From contig JAFQVS010000057.1 in NCBI GenBank assembly GCA_017407905.1, positions 1-44,849 of the forward strand: DNA of 44,849 nt, read 5' to 3'. The notes under the pieces are model-generated. The model did no database searches. It was not told where the DNA came from and saw only the letters and a list, made by a program, of their open reading frames with translations. Both the position numbers and the translations under genes were made by a program. Numbering within the stretch: position 1 is the stretch's first letter; each line of letters starts with the position of its first letter. This document shows, piece by piece, positions 8,397-18,831 of this stretch. This DNA is from Bacteroidaceae bacterium (GTDB lineage: Bacteria > Bacteroidota > Bacteroidia > Bacteroidales > Bacteroidaceae).

Positions 8397-9293
8397 ATGA
8401 ACCGACTACTCCTTATTGCCGCCATCTTGCTCACAATCGGCGCGTGCAGCAACGACACAGACAGCCTGCCCTCATATATCGACCCCTCGAACACCAACGC
8501 CAACACCGACGGCAGCAAATACACCACACGCATCGAAATTCCCGCCATAAGCGACGAGGACATATTCATCACCCACACCACAACCCAAAATAATAGAGAG
8601 AGCGTAAACTACAGCATCGCCCACTCGCCCCGACGCAAACACAGCCGTTGGGTAGCCTTTACCTTCGACGCAGGCAACAGAGCAAAAAATTGGAACCGCA
8701 ACAATTGGGACAATACAGAATGGGGAGGCGACCCCTTTCAGCCCGACCCTCAGCTGCCCCTCGACCACGTATTTACAAAAGACGAGATTAACCGCAACGG
8801 CTACGTACGCGGACACCTTGTAGCCTCGGCCGACCGCCTGCACTCCAAAGAGGCCAACGAGCAGACCTTCTACTACAGCAACATATCGCCAATGCTCAGC
8901 CGCTTCAACGAAGGAAAATGGCTCGAGCTCGAAGGAAAAGTACAAGGCTGGGGCCGCAACAACGGATTCTGCGACACACTATACATAGTAAAAGGCGGCA
9001 CAATAAGAGAGGGCGAATACAAAAGCGTAACCAACCCACAAGGAATAACCTGCGCCACCATACCGCATCACTATTTTATGGCGCTTCTGTGCCGCCATAA
9101 AGACACCTACAAAGCCGCCGCCTTCTATTTCGAGCACAAGAATTACTTAGAGGGCAACCTATCCGACTATGCAATGACGATAGACGAGCTCGAAGAAAAA
9201 ACAGGCATTGACTTTTTCTGCAACCTCCCCGACAAATTAGAAAAAGCCGTCGAACAATACTTCAGCCCCACACAGTGGACAGGACTAAAATAG
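8397..9293 (+). CDS. DNA/RNA non-specific endonuclease, lipoprotein
   Basis: This is a secreted nuclease of the NUC (Serratia nuclease-like, beta-beta-alpha metal) family, 298 residues long. The N-terminus is a lipoprotein signal with lipobox I-G-A-C17, so it is probably anchored in the outer membrane. The active-site motif is VRGHLVASADR with His140 as the general base. The metal-binding Asn region follows at YYSNISPM (N162), with a further conserved N171 and E178. It likely degrades external nucleic acid for nutrients or during biofilm turnover. It stands alone between the L31 terminator and a converging rubrerythrin gene, and I see no clear promoter. Substrate preference cannot be read from the sequence. 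Confidence 0.92.
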   Translation: MNRLLLIAAILLTIGACSNDTDSLPSYIDPSNTNANTDGSKYTTRIEIPAISDEDIFITHTTTQNNRESVNYSIAHSPRRKHSRWVAFTFDAGNRAKNWNRNNWDNTEWGGDPFQPDPQLPLDHVFTKDEINRNGYVRGHLVASADRLHSKEANEQTFYYSNISPMLSRFNEGKWLELEGKVQGWGRNNGFCDTLYIVKGGTIREGEYKSVTNPQGITCATIPHHYFMALLCRHKDTYKAAAFYFEHKNYLEGNLSDYAMTIDELEEKTGIDFFCNLPDKLEKAVEQYFSPTQWTGLK

Positions 9294-9342
9294 CCCACCC
9301 AAGAAAAAGAGAGACAACCGCCCTATGAGCGACGCACATAAT

Positions 9343-9386
9343 GTTACGGGAGCAATCAAACAGAAAAAATTGATTGCTCCCGTAAC
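9343..9386. terminator. Perfect 17-bp inverted repeat between converging genes
   Basis: GTTACGGGAGCAATCAA (9343-9359) pairs perfectly with 9370-9386 around a 10-nt loop. It lies between the nuclease gene and the rubrerythrin gene, which face each other. It is probably a two-way transcription end, but neither side has a T-run. Confidence 0.6.
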
Positions 9387-9401
9387 GCCGATTATAAAAC
9401 A

Positions 9402-9977
9402 TCAATAATTTCTTTTCATCGGCTCGAAGAAAGCCTGCGCGTGCAGACACGCAGGACACAGCTGCGGCGCATCCTCGGCCTCAATCAAATAGCCGCAATT
9501 ACGACACTGCCACCATATTTTCCCATCGCGGTGAAAAAAATTGCCATCCGTGATACGCCCCAGCAGCGCAAGATAACGCCTCTCGTGCTCGGCCTCGACC
9601 GAGGCAATAGCCTTAAACGCAGCAGCCACCGGCGCAAAGCCCTCATCCTCGGCTATTTTAGAAAAGTCGCGATACAGAATATCCCACTCCTCCTTCTCGC
9701 CCTTAGCCGCCGCCAACAGATTCTCGGCAGTGGTGCCAATCTTCCCGGCCGGATAGGTAGCCAGAATCTCGACACTGCCACCCTCGAGAAACTTAAAAAA
9801 ACGCTTCGCGTGCTCCTTCTCCTGCTCGGCAGTCTCGCAAAACACCGAGGCTATCTGCTCGTAGCCCTCACTCTTTGCCACCGAAGCAAAAAACGTGTAA
9901 CGTGTGCGCGCCTGACTCTCGCCGGCAAACGCCTTTAATAGATTCTGCTCGGTCAACGAGCCTTTAATACTTCTCAT
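9402..9977 (-). CDS. rbr: Rubrerythrin
   Basis: Rubrerythrin is a cytoplasmic diiron peroxidase that removes hydrogen peroxide in anaerobes. The 191 residues contain the ferritin-like four-helix domain with carboxylate ligands in GESQARTRY (E20), EQEKEH (51-56) and EAEHER (about 128-133). A rubredoxin-like domain follows with the iron ligands C158, C161, C174 and C177. The C-terminal tail ends FFEPMKRNY. It is a single gene facing the nuclease gene. The promoter is not evident; a GDPD terminator occupies the 94-bp gap upstream. The presence of this enzyme fits an obligate anaerobe. Confidence 0.96.
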   Translation of the reverse strand: MRSIKGSLTEQNLLKAFAGESQARTRYTFFASVAKSEGYEQIASVFCETAEQEKEHAKRFFKFLEGGSVEILATYPAGKIGTTAENLLAAAKGEKEEWDILYRDFSKIAEDEGFAPVAAAFKAIASVEAEHERRYLALLGRITDGNFFHRDGKIWWQCRNCGYLIEAEDAPQLCPACLHAQAFFEPMKRNY

Positions 9978-10000
9978 AGATTATCGAATTAAAAATTGGT

Positions 10001-10040
10001 AAAAGAAAAATCCTGTTCCCATATAACAAGGAACAGGATT
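10001..10040 (-). terminator. Rho-independent terminator of the GDPD gene
   Basis: On the minus strand, AATCCTGTTCC (10030-10040) pairs with GGAACAGGATT (10009-10019), and T-rich TTTTTCTTTT follows. It lies about 30 bp past the phosphodiesterase stop. Confidence 0.85.
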
Positions 10041-10071
10041 ATTTTGTTTATTCGACAAGAGACCGAACAGA

Positions 10072-10893
10072 TTATTTTTTCCAAAGGTCGGGACGGTCGG
10101 TAATAATTCCATCCACCGCAGGCAACGGCTTTTTGGGCGGCGCGTCCAGCGTCCACACTTTCACCTTTTTGCCATAAGAGTGCACCTTTTCGACCAGCCT
10201 CGGCGAGAGGTTTTTGTAATTAAAATTGAACGAACTTATATAATCGTATTTCGATTGCGAGAATCGCACGAGCCCCCCATCGTAAGCTATCGGAACGAGA
10301 GGCAGCTTGAAATAAAAGAGTTTCTCAAGCTCGCAAGGATGCCCCAAGCGGTGAATATGCTCGAGCAGCTCGCCGTCGAACGACTGCACAGCCACCCACT
10401 CGCTCGCGCCATAGAGTGCAATCTCGTTTATCAGAGCCTTTGCCATCTGCTCGGCATCCTTTGTGCGCTTAGCCTCGATGAGCACCCGAGTGCGTCCCTG
10501 CACAGCCCATAGGACATCGCCCAGCGTAGGCAACGGCTCGTCGGTAGCCTCGCCTGCGGCATCCACTATCCTATACTGTCGTAACTCCTCGATGCTCATC
10601 TCATCGACGCGTCCCCGCCCGTTGGTTGTACGCTCTATAGTCGCATCGTGGCACACAACAAGCTCACCATCGGCCGTCAGACGAACATCAACCTCTATAG
10701 CATCCACCCCAAGCTCCATAGCCCGACGCACAGCCCTGAGCGAATTTTCGGGCTCAAGCCCCGCACCCGCACGATGAGCTATAATCAGACAATCGCGCGG
10801 CTGCCCGTCAGGGCCCGCGCTCAACACTTTACGCGCACACGAGGCAGCAATGAGCAGCAGCGCAAGAACAGCTATAATAGTCCACATTCTCAT
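10072..10893 (-). CDS. Glycerophosphodiester phosphodiesterase, lipoprotein
   Basis: This enzyme hydrolyses glycerophosphodiesters to glycerol-3-phosphate and an alcohol. I start it at the ATG at 10893, which gives 273 residues and a proper lipoprotein signal (MRMWTIIAVLALLLIAAS-C). The longer frame back to 10968 adds an implausible polar stretch before the signal. The TIM-barrel active site is visible: IIAHRAGAGLEPENS (catalytic His, Glu), AIEVDVRLTADGELVVCHD (Glu, Asp, His) and a C-terminal VWTLD. It should act in the periplasm or at the outer membrane. It is the last gene of a minus-strand run with rlmD, rluA and a peptidoglycan-binding protein, and a terminator follows. Confidence 0.92.
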   Translation of the reverse strand: MRMWTIIAVLALLLIAASCARKVLSAGPDGQPRDCLIIAHRAGAGLEPENSLRAVRRAMELGVDAIEVDVRLTADGELVVCHDATIERTTNGRGRVDEMSIEELRQYRIVDAAGEATDEPLPTLGDVLWAVQGRTRVLIEAKRTKDAEQMAKALINEIALYGASEWVAVQSFDGELLEHIHRLGHPCELEKLFYFKLPLVPIAYDGGLVRFSQSKYDYISSFNFNYKNLSPRLVEKVHSYGKKVKVWTLDAPPKKPLPAVDGIITDRPDLWKK

Positions 10894-10990
10894 TAGGTTT
10901 AAAATATGTTCATTTAAAGAAACTATGCTCTTTGGGCAGTTGTTCATAGGCCGCCGGGCACGGTGCAAGGCAAAAAAGCAGAGCGCACAC

Positions 10991-11500
10991 TCAACGGTAT
11001 TTACGCAGAGCCTTCAGTGTGGGCGTACCCACCATTCCATCCTCGTACAGCCCCGATATTTTCTGGAACGAACGCACGGCGCGTATAATCTCGCCCTCGT
11101 ATAGCACCCCGTTTTTTGTGTATATAATATCCTTTTCGTCAAGAAAGAGTTTATCAACCAGCATATTGGCAAGCAGCCTTACATCGGCGCCCGAGTCGCC
11201 ACGCATAATCACCCGCTCGCCCAGACGATAACTCTTCGGCTCGTACATAATCTCGTCGCGCCTCTTTGCCTCGGCCTTTTGAGGCTTGCTTTTTGCGGCA
11301 GATTTTTTCTTTTTACGTGTCGGGGATTTTTTCTTGGCCCCTACCGCCTTATCCTCGGTGCGCGTCTGACGCACAATGGGCACCCCGCTTTTTATAATGC
11401 GCGCAACCGTGTCGGGGCGACCATAGAACTGTGCACACAGCCTCTCGGGAAGCAGTGTCAGCACAAAAAGGAGTAATATGACAAGCAGCCTACTTTCCAT
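10991..11500 (-). CDS. Exported protein with peptidoglycan-binding domain
   Basis: This 169-residue protein has a Sec signal peptide (about residues 1-23, ending LCAQ). A Lys/Ala-rich low-complexity segment with KKKSPTRKKKKSAAKSKP lies at about 55-80. The C-terminal part, about 97-169, is a PG_binding_1-like helical repeat with RGDSGADVRLLANMLV, IIRAVRSFQKISGL and DGMVGTPTLKAL. It has no catalytic domain, so it may tether or sense the cell wall. Its start overlaps the end of the pseudouridine synthase gene by 11 nt. The domain call is fairly firm; the biological role is unknown. Confidence 0.78.
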   Translation of the reverse strand: MESRLLVILLLFVLTLLPERLCAQFYGRPDTVARIIKSGVPIVRQTRTEDKAVGAKKKSPTRKKKKSAAKSKPQKAEAKRRDEIMYEPKSYRLGERVIMRGDSGADVRLLANMLVDKLFLDEKDIIYTKNGVLYEGEIIRAVRSFQKISGLYEDGMVGTPTLKALRKYR

Positions 11501-12377
11501 CCAAACAATTCTCGAAGCAAATAGGCACCGGCGTCTCGAAACGAAGAATTTTTCCCGTTACAGGGTGGCGGAAGCATAGCACGTAGGCGTGCAGACCCAA
11601 GCGACGAATAGTATCGTCGTCGCTGCCATACTTGCGGTCGCCCACCACAGGATGGCCAATCTGCGCCATATGCACACGAATCTGATTCTTACGTCCCGTC
11701 TCAAGCTCAAGTTCGACAAGCGAATAACCGTTCGACACCTCAAGTACACGGTAGCGTGTGTGAGCATATTTTCCGCCATTATCCACGGGGCTCGAATGCG
11801 TTACGAAACGCTTATCCTCGGTGAGCCACGAGCGAATATCCCCCTCGCGCGGCTCAACCTCGCCACTCACAAGCGCAACGTAACGACGGTCGGTAACAAG
11901 CTCGCGCCAATCGCGTATGAACGACTGCTGCGTCTGCACATCCTTTGCATAGAGCATAAGGCCCGACGTGTCGCGGTCGAGGCGGTGCACAAGATGCGCA
12001 GTGTTACGTCCGCCCCCCTTCTCAAGATAACGGTTAAGCACCGACTGCGCCGTCTCCTGACGCGTGTTATTACTCATCGACAAAAGGCCGGGACGCTTGT
12101 CTATAACCAACAGATAAGCATCCTCATATACAATATCAAGGTCGTTACTATGGAACGACATTTTATGCTTGGTGCGGTCAATCTGCACCTCCTGTCCGGG
12201 GCGCAATTCCGTCAGCGGATAGGTAGTAATCTTATTATCTACAAGCACCACCCTATTGGTTATAAGGGCCTTAGCCCTGTTACGGCTTATTCCGTGCATC
12301 TTCTCCATAATAAACGGCAGAAGCTGCGCCGCATCGGTTACTTTAAACGTTAGCCGAGGTTTAATATTCTTACGCAT
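11490..12377 (-). CDS. RluA-family pseudouridine synthase
   Basis: This RNA pseudouridine synthase of the RluA/RluC/RluD group has 295 residues. An S4-like RNA-binding region lies at about 12-70 (ISRNRAKALITNRVVLVDN). The catalytic domain carries HRLDRDTSG, with the nucleophile at D134, and the later GRKNQIRVHMAQIGHPVVGD motif. The RNA target cannot be assigned from sequence; RluD-like and tRNA-modifying members look alike here. It starts 21 bp after rlmD and overlaps the next gene by 11 nt, so it is part of the same transcript. Confidence 0.92.
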   Translation of the reverse strand: MRKNIKPRLTFKVTDAAQLLPFIMEKMHGISRNRAKALITNRVVLVDNKITTYPLTELRPGQEVQIDRTKHKMSFHSNDLDIVYEDAYLLVIDKRPGLLSMSNNTRQETAQSVLNRYLEKGGGRNTAHLVHRLDRDTSGLMLYAKDVQTQQSFIRDWRELVTDRRYVALVSGEVEPREGDIRSWLTEDKRFVTHSSPVDNGGKYAHTRYRVLEVSNGYSLVELELETGRKNQIRVHMAQIGHPVVGDRKYGSDDDTIRRLGLHAYVLCFRHPVTGKILRFETPVPICFENCLDGK

Positions 12378-12398
12378 ATAAAAATCCTTATTATATTA

Positions 12399-13823
12399 TC
12401 AATTGTCCCTTCTTTCGAGCAGCACGACATTCTCGACGTGATGCGTGTGGGGGAACATATCAACCGGCTGCACAGCCGCCACACGATAATCCTTGTCAAG
12501 AAGCGCAAGGTCGCGCGCCTGCGTTGCAGGATTACAGCTCACATACACAATGCGGCGCGGTGCGGCAAAAAGAATCGTATCAATAACGTCGTTGTGCATT
12601 CCCGCGCGCGGAGGGTCGGTAATTATCACATCGGGGCGTCCGTGCTCCTCGATAAAGTCGCGCGTGAGAATATCCTTCATATCCCCGGCAAAGAAAACGA
12701 GATTATCGAGCCCGTTGAGACGCGAATTTTCGCGAGCATCAATCACCGCATCCTCGACATACTCGACACCAACCACCTTACGTGCCTTGCGAGCCACAAA
12801 ATTAGCAATCGTTCCTGTGCCCGTGTAAAGGTCGTAAACAATCTCCTCGCCCGTAAGCGCGGCAAACTCGCGCGCAACCTTATATAAATTATAGGCCTGA
12901 CGGCTGTTAGTCTGATAGAAAGATTTTGGCCCCACCTTGAAGCGCAGCCCCTCCATCTCCTCAAAAATAACATCCGTACCCTTGAACGTGTGCACGGGAA
13001 GGTCGCCGAAAGTATCGTTGCATTTGTTGTTAATCACATACAGAAGCGAGGTTATCCGTCCGAAGCTGTCGGCCACAAATTGCAGCACCTTTTGCAGCAT
13101 CGCCATCTGCTCATCATCCTCGACCTTTGCCTGAAGCAGCAGCATCACCTCGCCCGTTGTCGAGGTGCGCAGCATCATATTGCGCAACACACCCGTCTGC
13201 GAGCGCAGGTCGAAGAAAGGAATCCCCTCGCGCACGGCAAACTCCCTTATCGCATTGCGAATCTCGTTGTTGAGCGACGGCATAAGGGCACACTCCTCAA
13301 TATCGAGCACCTTATCAAAGGCACCGGGAATGTGAAAGCCCAGAGCATTCAAATGCTCATACTGCGTCTGCTTCTCGACCTCTTCCCACGTGAGCCATCT
13401 TTTGTTGCTGAATGTAAATTCGAGCTTGTTGCGATAGGCGCGCGTCTGCTCCGAGCCCAAAATGGGCGAAATTTCGGGCAGTTCCACCTTACCTATTCTC
13501 TTGAGTGCATCCACCACCTGCTGCTGCTTATATTTCAGCTGATGCTCGTATGCCAGACACTGCCATTTACACCCTCCGCACACACCATAATGCTTGCAGA
13601 AAGGCTCGGCCCTCTCGGTGGAATATTCGTGAAATCTGACAGCCTCGGCCTCGGCGTAACTATGCTTTTTGCGTCGCACCTGAAGGTCAACAACGTCTCC
13701 CGGCACCACAAAAGGTACAAACACCACAAGGTCATCGACACGCGCCAAAGCCTTACCTTCGGCAGCCACCCCTGTTATCTCAATCCGCTCAAGAAGCGGC
13801 AACGCTTTTTTCTTTCTACCCAT
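12399..13823 (-). CDS. rlmD: 23S rRNA (uracil-C5)-methyltransferase, RlmD/RumA type
   Basis: This 474-residue iron-sulfur methyltransferase makes m5U in 23S rRNA. An N-terminal TRAM domain lies at about residues 11-63. The [4Fe-4S] ligands are C76, C82 and C85 in FCKHYGVCGGC, and the fourth is the Cys in DIEECALMP. SAM-binding YDLYTGTGTIANF and the catalytic YVSCNPATQARDL follow near the C-terminus. It opens the rlmD-rluA-peptidoglycan-binding-GDPD run. RlmC, RlmD and RlmCD cannot be told apart confidently by reading alone; RlmD is the customary name in this phylum. Its promoter in the 13824-14222 gap is unclear. Confidence 0.9.
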   Translation of the reverse strand: MGRKKKALPLLERIEITGVAAEGKALARVDDLVVFVPFVVPGDVVDLQVRRKKHSYAEAEAVRFHEYSTERAEPFCKHYGVCGGCKWQCLAYEHQLKYKQQQVVDALKRIGKVELPEISPILGSEQTRAYRNKLEFTFSNKRWLTWEEVEKQTQYEHLNALGFHIPGAFDKVLDIEECALMPSLNNEIRNAIREFAVREGIPFFDLRSQTGVLRNMMLRTSTTGEVMLLLQAKVEDDEQMAMLQKVLQFVADSFGRITSLLYVINNKCNDTFGDLPVHTFKGTDVIFEEMEGLRFKVGPKSFYQTNSRQAYNLYKVAREFAALTGEEIVYDLYTGTGTIANFVARKARKVVGVEYVEDAVIDARENSRLNGLDNLVFFAGDMKDILTRDFIEEHGRPDVIITDPPRAGMHNDVIDTILFAAPRRIVYVSCNPATQARDLALLDKDYRVAAVQPVDMFPHTHHVENVVLLERRDN

Positions 13824-14102
13824 TCTTTAAGTTGGTAATATATATTAAAAAAGTATATGCAAAATGCAATGAATTTTCAATTTCTCGGGCCACTCTGAGC
13901 ACCTTTCGCAAAAGAGAATCGCCCCCGATGCGACAAACACCCCAACCTCCCAACAAATATATATTAGAGCTTTAGCCCAAATATAGCGCAAAATTACATC
14001 TATTTTCCCGATTATCGACACTTTTAACTTAATATCTTTGTTTTTTTAAGAAATTGAGCATATATTTTTTGCTCCAAAATTTATTTAGAAAACTTTTTTT
14101 TA

Positions 14103-14110
14103 TATATTTG
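14103..14110 (+). promoter_or_regulatory. Candidate -7 element of ppdK
   Basis: TATATTTG matches TAnnTTTG. A proper -33 TTTG at the usual distance is missing; only T-rich sequence lies there. The leader would be about 105 nt. An alternative box is TATCTTTG at 14033-14040. Confidence 0.5.
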
Positions 14111-14116
14111 CAAATT

Positions 14117-14166
14117 AGAAAGGGAGTGCCAATTTTGCAACAATCGGCATTTTGACGCCCTTTTCT
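14117..14166 (+). promoter_or_regulatory. Structured 5' leader hairpin of ppdK
   Basis: AGAAAGGG (14117-14124) can pair with CCCTTTTCT (14158-14166, one bulged T). Inside it, TGCC (14127-14130) pairs with GGCA (14146-14149). The hairpin would start at or next to the mRNA 5' end, where it could protect the message. It does not match any riboswitch class I know. Confidence 0.4.
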
Positions 14167-14222
14167 ACGTGAGTGTTAATATAAACTTTTAACTATCAAC
14201 AACATAATAAACTCAAAAATTT

Positions 14223-16946
<2,724 letters not shown>

Positions 16947-16974
16947 TTTAAGCACATTTTAATGCTGAATATTC

Positions 16975-17009
16975 GCGGCAGACACCGATTGGTGTCTGCC
17001 GCTTTTTTT
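16975..17009 (+). terminator. Rho-independent terminator of ppdK
   Basis: GCGGCAGACACC (16975-16986) pairs with GGTGTCTGCCGC (16991-17002) around GATT, followed by seven T. Confidence 0.95.
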
Positions 17010-17172
17010 CAGAAATTTATTATCGCCATCGGATTAAGAATACGATGACACAAATGAACATAATCTTTATTATTGGGTTAGTTGCTGTAATGATTCGAGC
17101 GATTAGAAATAGCCCCTACGCGCAATGAATTAATCTATTTTAGGGGAACTGTAATAGCACTATGCCCCCTCC
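17010..17172. other. Intergenic stretch before the rhaB hairpin repeat
   Basis: The region is about 160 bp and mostly featureless. A 27-codon frame at 17045-17128 (MTQMNIIFIIGLVAVMIRAI...) would make a tiny hydrophobic peptide, but its codon use is unlike the neighbours and it has no promoter, so I do not call it a gene. CCCCTA (17113-17118) and TAGGGG (17141-17146) form a weak inverted repeat. Confidence 0.3.
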
Positions 17173-17319
17173 GACCCAAAATTTATTGCACACGCTTTGA
17201 AATATTCAAGCAAACTTGATATTATTTGTTACACGAAGTTTCGACTTCGCTCGTTGCGTGTGAAAATATATTTTCACCCACTCGTTCTTTGAAATTTCGC
17301 TCGTTTTATCTATTTTTGC
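17173..17319. repeat. CGAGCG hairpin repeat, copy C (expanded), upstream of rhaB
   Basis: On the minus strand this copy begins with the -7 complement CAAAAATA, then CGAGCGAAA, and ends with TAATATCAAG, TTTGCTTGAATATTTC, AAAGCGTGTGCAATAAATTT. These blocks align with copy A at 44230-44312. Between them are about 65 extra bases that hold the perfect 18-nt palindrome GTGAAAATATATTTTCAC (17260-17277), a CGAAG/CTTCG hairpin (17234-17249) and further CGAGCG- or CGAGTG-like boxes. The repeat ends in the rhaB promoter. Confidence 0.75.
17288..17318 (+). promoter_or_regulatory. Promoter of rhaB-rhaD
   Basis: TTTG (17288-17291), a 19-nt spacer and TATTTTTG (17311-17318) fit the Bacteroidetes consensus. 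The leader is about 20 nt. The -33 box lies inside the hairpin repeat copy C. Confidence 0.8.
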
Positions 17320-17343
17320 TCTTATACAACAAAAAGCAAGAAA

Positions 17344-18822
17344 ATGGACAAGCACATATTTTTAGCATTCGACCTTGGAGCGACAAGCGGTCGTGCAGTA
17401 ACAGTAACACTCAGCGACGAAGGATTCATCATCGAAGAGATTCACCGCTTCCCCAACGCCATAATGCAACTACACGGCAAATACCATTGGAATGTTTACA
17501 GCCTGTTCCAAGAGCTAAAAAAATCGTTGCAAATATGCTCGCAGCGCGGCATAAAGCCACAATCAATAGGCGTAGATACGTGGGGCGTCGATTTTGGCTA
17601 TATTGCCCGCGACGGCAGCCTGCTCACCCTTCCGCGCGCCTACCGCGACCCCTACACCAACGGCGCCCCCGAGGAGTATTTCAAGATAGTCCCAAGAAAA
17701 GCACTCTACGCAAGCACAGGCATACAGATAATGAATTTCAACAGCCTCTTCCAACTGCTGAGTGCAAAGCGCGAGGGGTCGGCGGCACTCGAAAAAGCCG
17801 CTCACATACTCTTTATGCCCGACCTTTTCACCTATCTGCTCACAGGGAAAATGGTGTGCGAATATACCGAAGCCTCCACCTCACAGATACTCAACCCCGC
17901 AAAAAAAGGTTTCGAGAAGAACCTCCTCGAAGCAGCAGGAATACCATCCGACATACTTTTGCCATTAGTCCTTCCCGGCACCCTTGTCGGCGAGCTCACC
18001 GACGAAATTGCCACCGAGACAGGAGTAGGCAAAATACCCGTCTATGCCGTTGCGGGGCACGACACAGCCTCGGCAATAGCAGCCGTCCCCTCCGAGGACA
18101 AAAATTTCGCCTATCTGAGCAGCGGCACGTGGAGCCTGATGGGCATAGAATGCGACGAGCCCATAATAAACGACGACAGCTACCGCCATAATTTCACCAA
18201 CGAAGGAGGAATAGACGGCACCACCTGCTTCCTTAAGAACATCACAGGGATGTGGCTCCTTGAGCAGTGCCGCAAAGAGTGGGAGCGCGAGGGCACAAGC
18301 TACAGCTACCCACAGATAGTCGAGCTTGCCACCGCAGCCGAGCCCCACCGCAGCCTCATCGACCCCGAGGCCCCCCAATTCTCGAACCCCGCGAGTATGA
18401 CAAAAGCCATTGCCGACTACTGCCTCGAAACAGCGCAGCCTCTGCCCCGGACACACGCCCACTACATACGCTGCATCTTCGACAGCCTCGCCCTATGCTA
18501 CCGCGCCACCTTAGAGACACTGCGCAGCCTCTCGCCCCACCCCATAGAGCGCCTGCACATAATAGGCGGAGGCTCCAAGAACACCCTTCTGAACCAGCTG
18601 ACAGCCAACGCAATAGGAATCCCCACGATAGCAGGCCCCGCCGAAGCCACCGCAATAGGCAACTGTATGATACAGGCACGCGCAGCAGGCCTTGTGGGCG
18701 ACCGCCTGTCAATGCGCCGTCTGATAGCACAAATGGAAGCACCCGCCATATACCACCCACACGATAGCGAGCAGTGGCAACAAGCCTACGAACGATACAA
18801 AGCAATAACTAACCCCAAATAA
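17344..18822 (+). CDS. rhaB: Rhamnulokinase
   Basis: RhaB phosphorylates L-rhamnulose at C1 with ATP in rhamnose breakdown. The 492-residue protein is an FGGY-family sugar kinase: the first phosphate motif FDLGATSGR is at 9-17, VDTWGVDFGYI follows near 78, and the hinge region GHDTASAIAAVP with SSGTWSLMG and the adenosine motif IIGGGSKN complete the fold. E. coli RhaB is of similar length. The next gene encodes the aldolase that uses its product, 9 bp away. No isomerase, permease or AraC-type regulator is in the window. Isoleucine codons are mostly ATA, unlike ppdK next door. Confidence 0.95.
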   Translation: MDKHIFLAFDLGATSGRAVTVTLSDEGFIIEEIHRFPNAIMQLHGKYHWNVYSLFQELKKSLQICSQRGIKPQSIGVDTWGVDFGYIARDGSLLTLPRAYRDPYTNGAPEEYFKIVPRKALYASTGIQIMNFNSLFQLLSAKREGSAALEKAAHILFMPDLFTYLLTGKMVCEYTEASTSQILNPAKKGFEKNLLEAAGIPSDILLPLVLPGTLVGELTDEIATETGVGKIPVYAVAGHDTASAIAAVPSEDKNFAYLSSGTWSLMGIECDEPIINDDSYRHNFTNEGGIDGTTCFLKNITGMWLLEQCRKEWEREGTSYSYPQIVELATAAEPHRSLIDPEAPQFSNPASMTKAIADYCLETAQPLPRTHAHYIRCIFDSLALCYRATLETLRSLSPHPIERLHIIGGGSKNTLLNQLTANAIGIPTIAGPAEATAIGNCMIQARAAGLVGDRLSMRRLIAQMEAPAIYHPHDSEQWQQAYERYKAITNPK

Positions 18823-18831
18823 CCGACAACA

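Larger units (their letters stand above)
13824..14222. other. AT-rich divergent intergenic region, rlmD and ppdK
   Basis: The gap is about 400 bp and holds no ORF I would support. On the ppdK strand it has two TAnnTTTG-like boxes, TATCTTTG at 14033-14040 and TATATTTG at 14103-14110. The second begins a transcript with a structured leader. On the rlmD strand TAATTTTG (13989-13996) is a candidate -7 box without a clear -33 partner. The 13860-13980 stretch shows nothing I recognise. Confidence 0.5.

Noticed and set aside
17045-17128. A 27-codon hydrophobic frame after the ppdK terminator
   Set aside because: It has no promoter, and its codons (CGA, AGA, GGG, TTA) are unlike those of neighbouring genes. 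A chance frame in AT-rich sequence is more likely.
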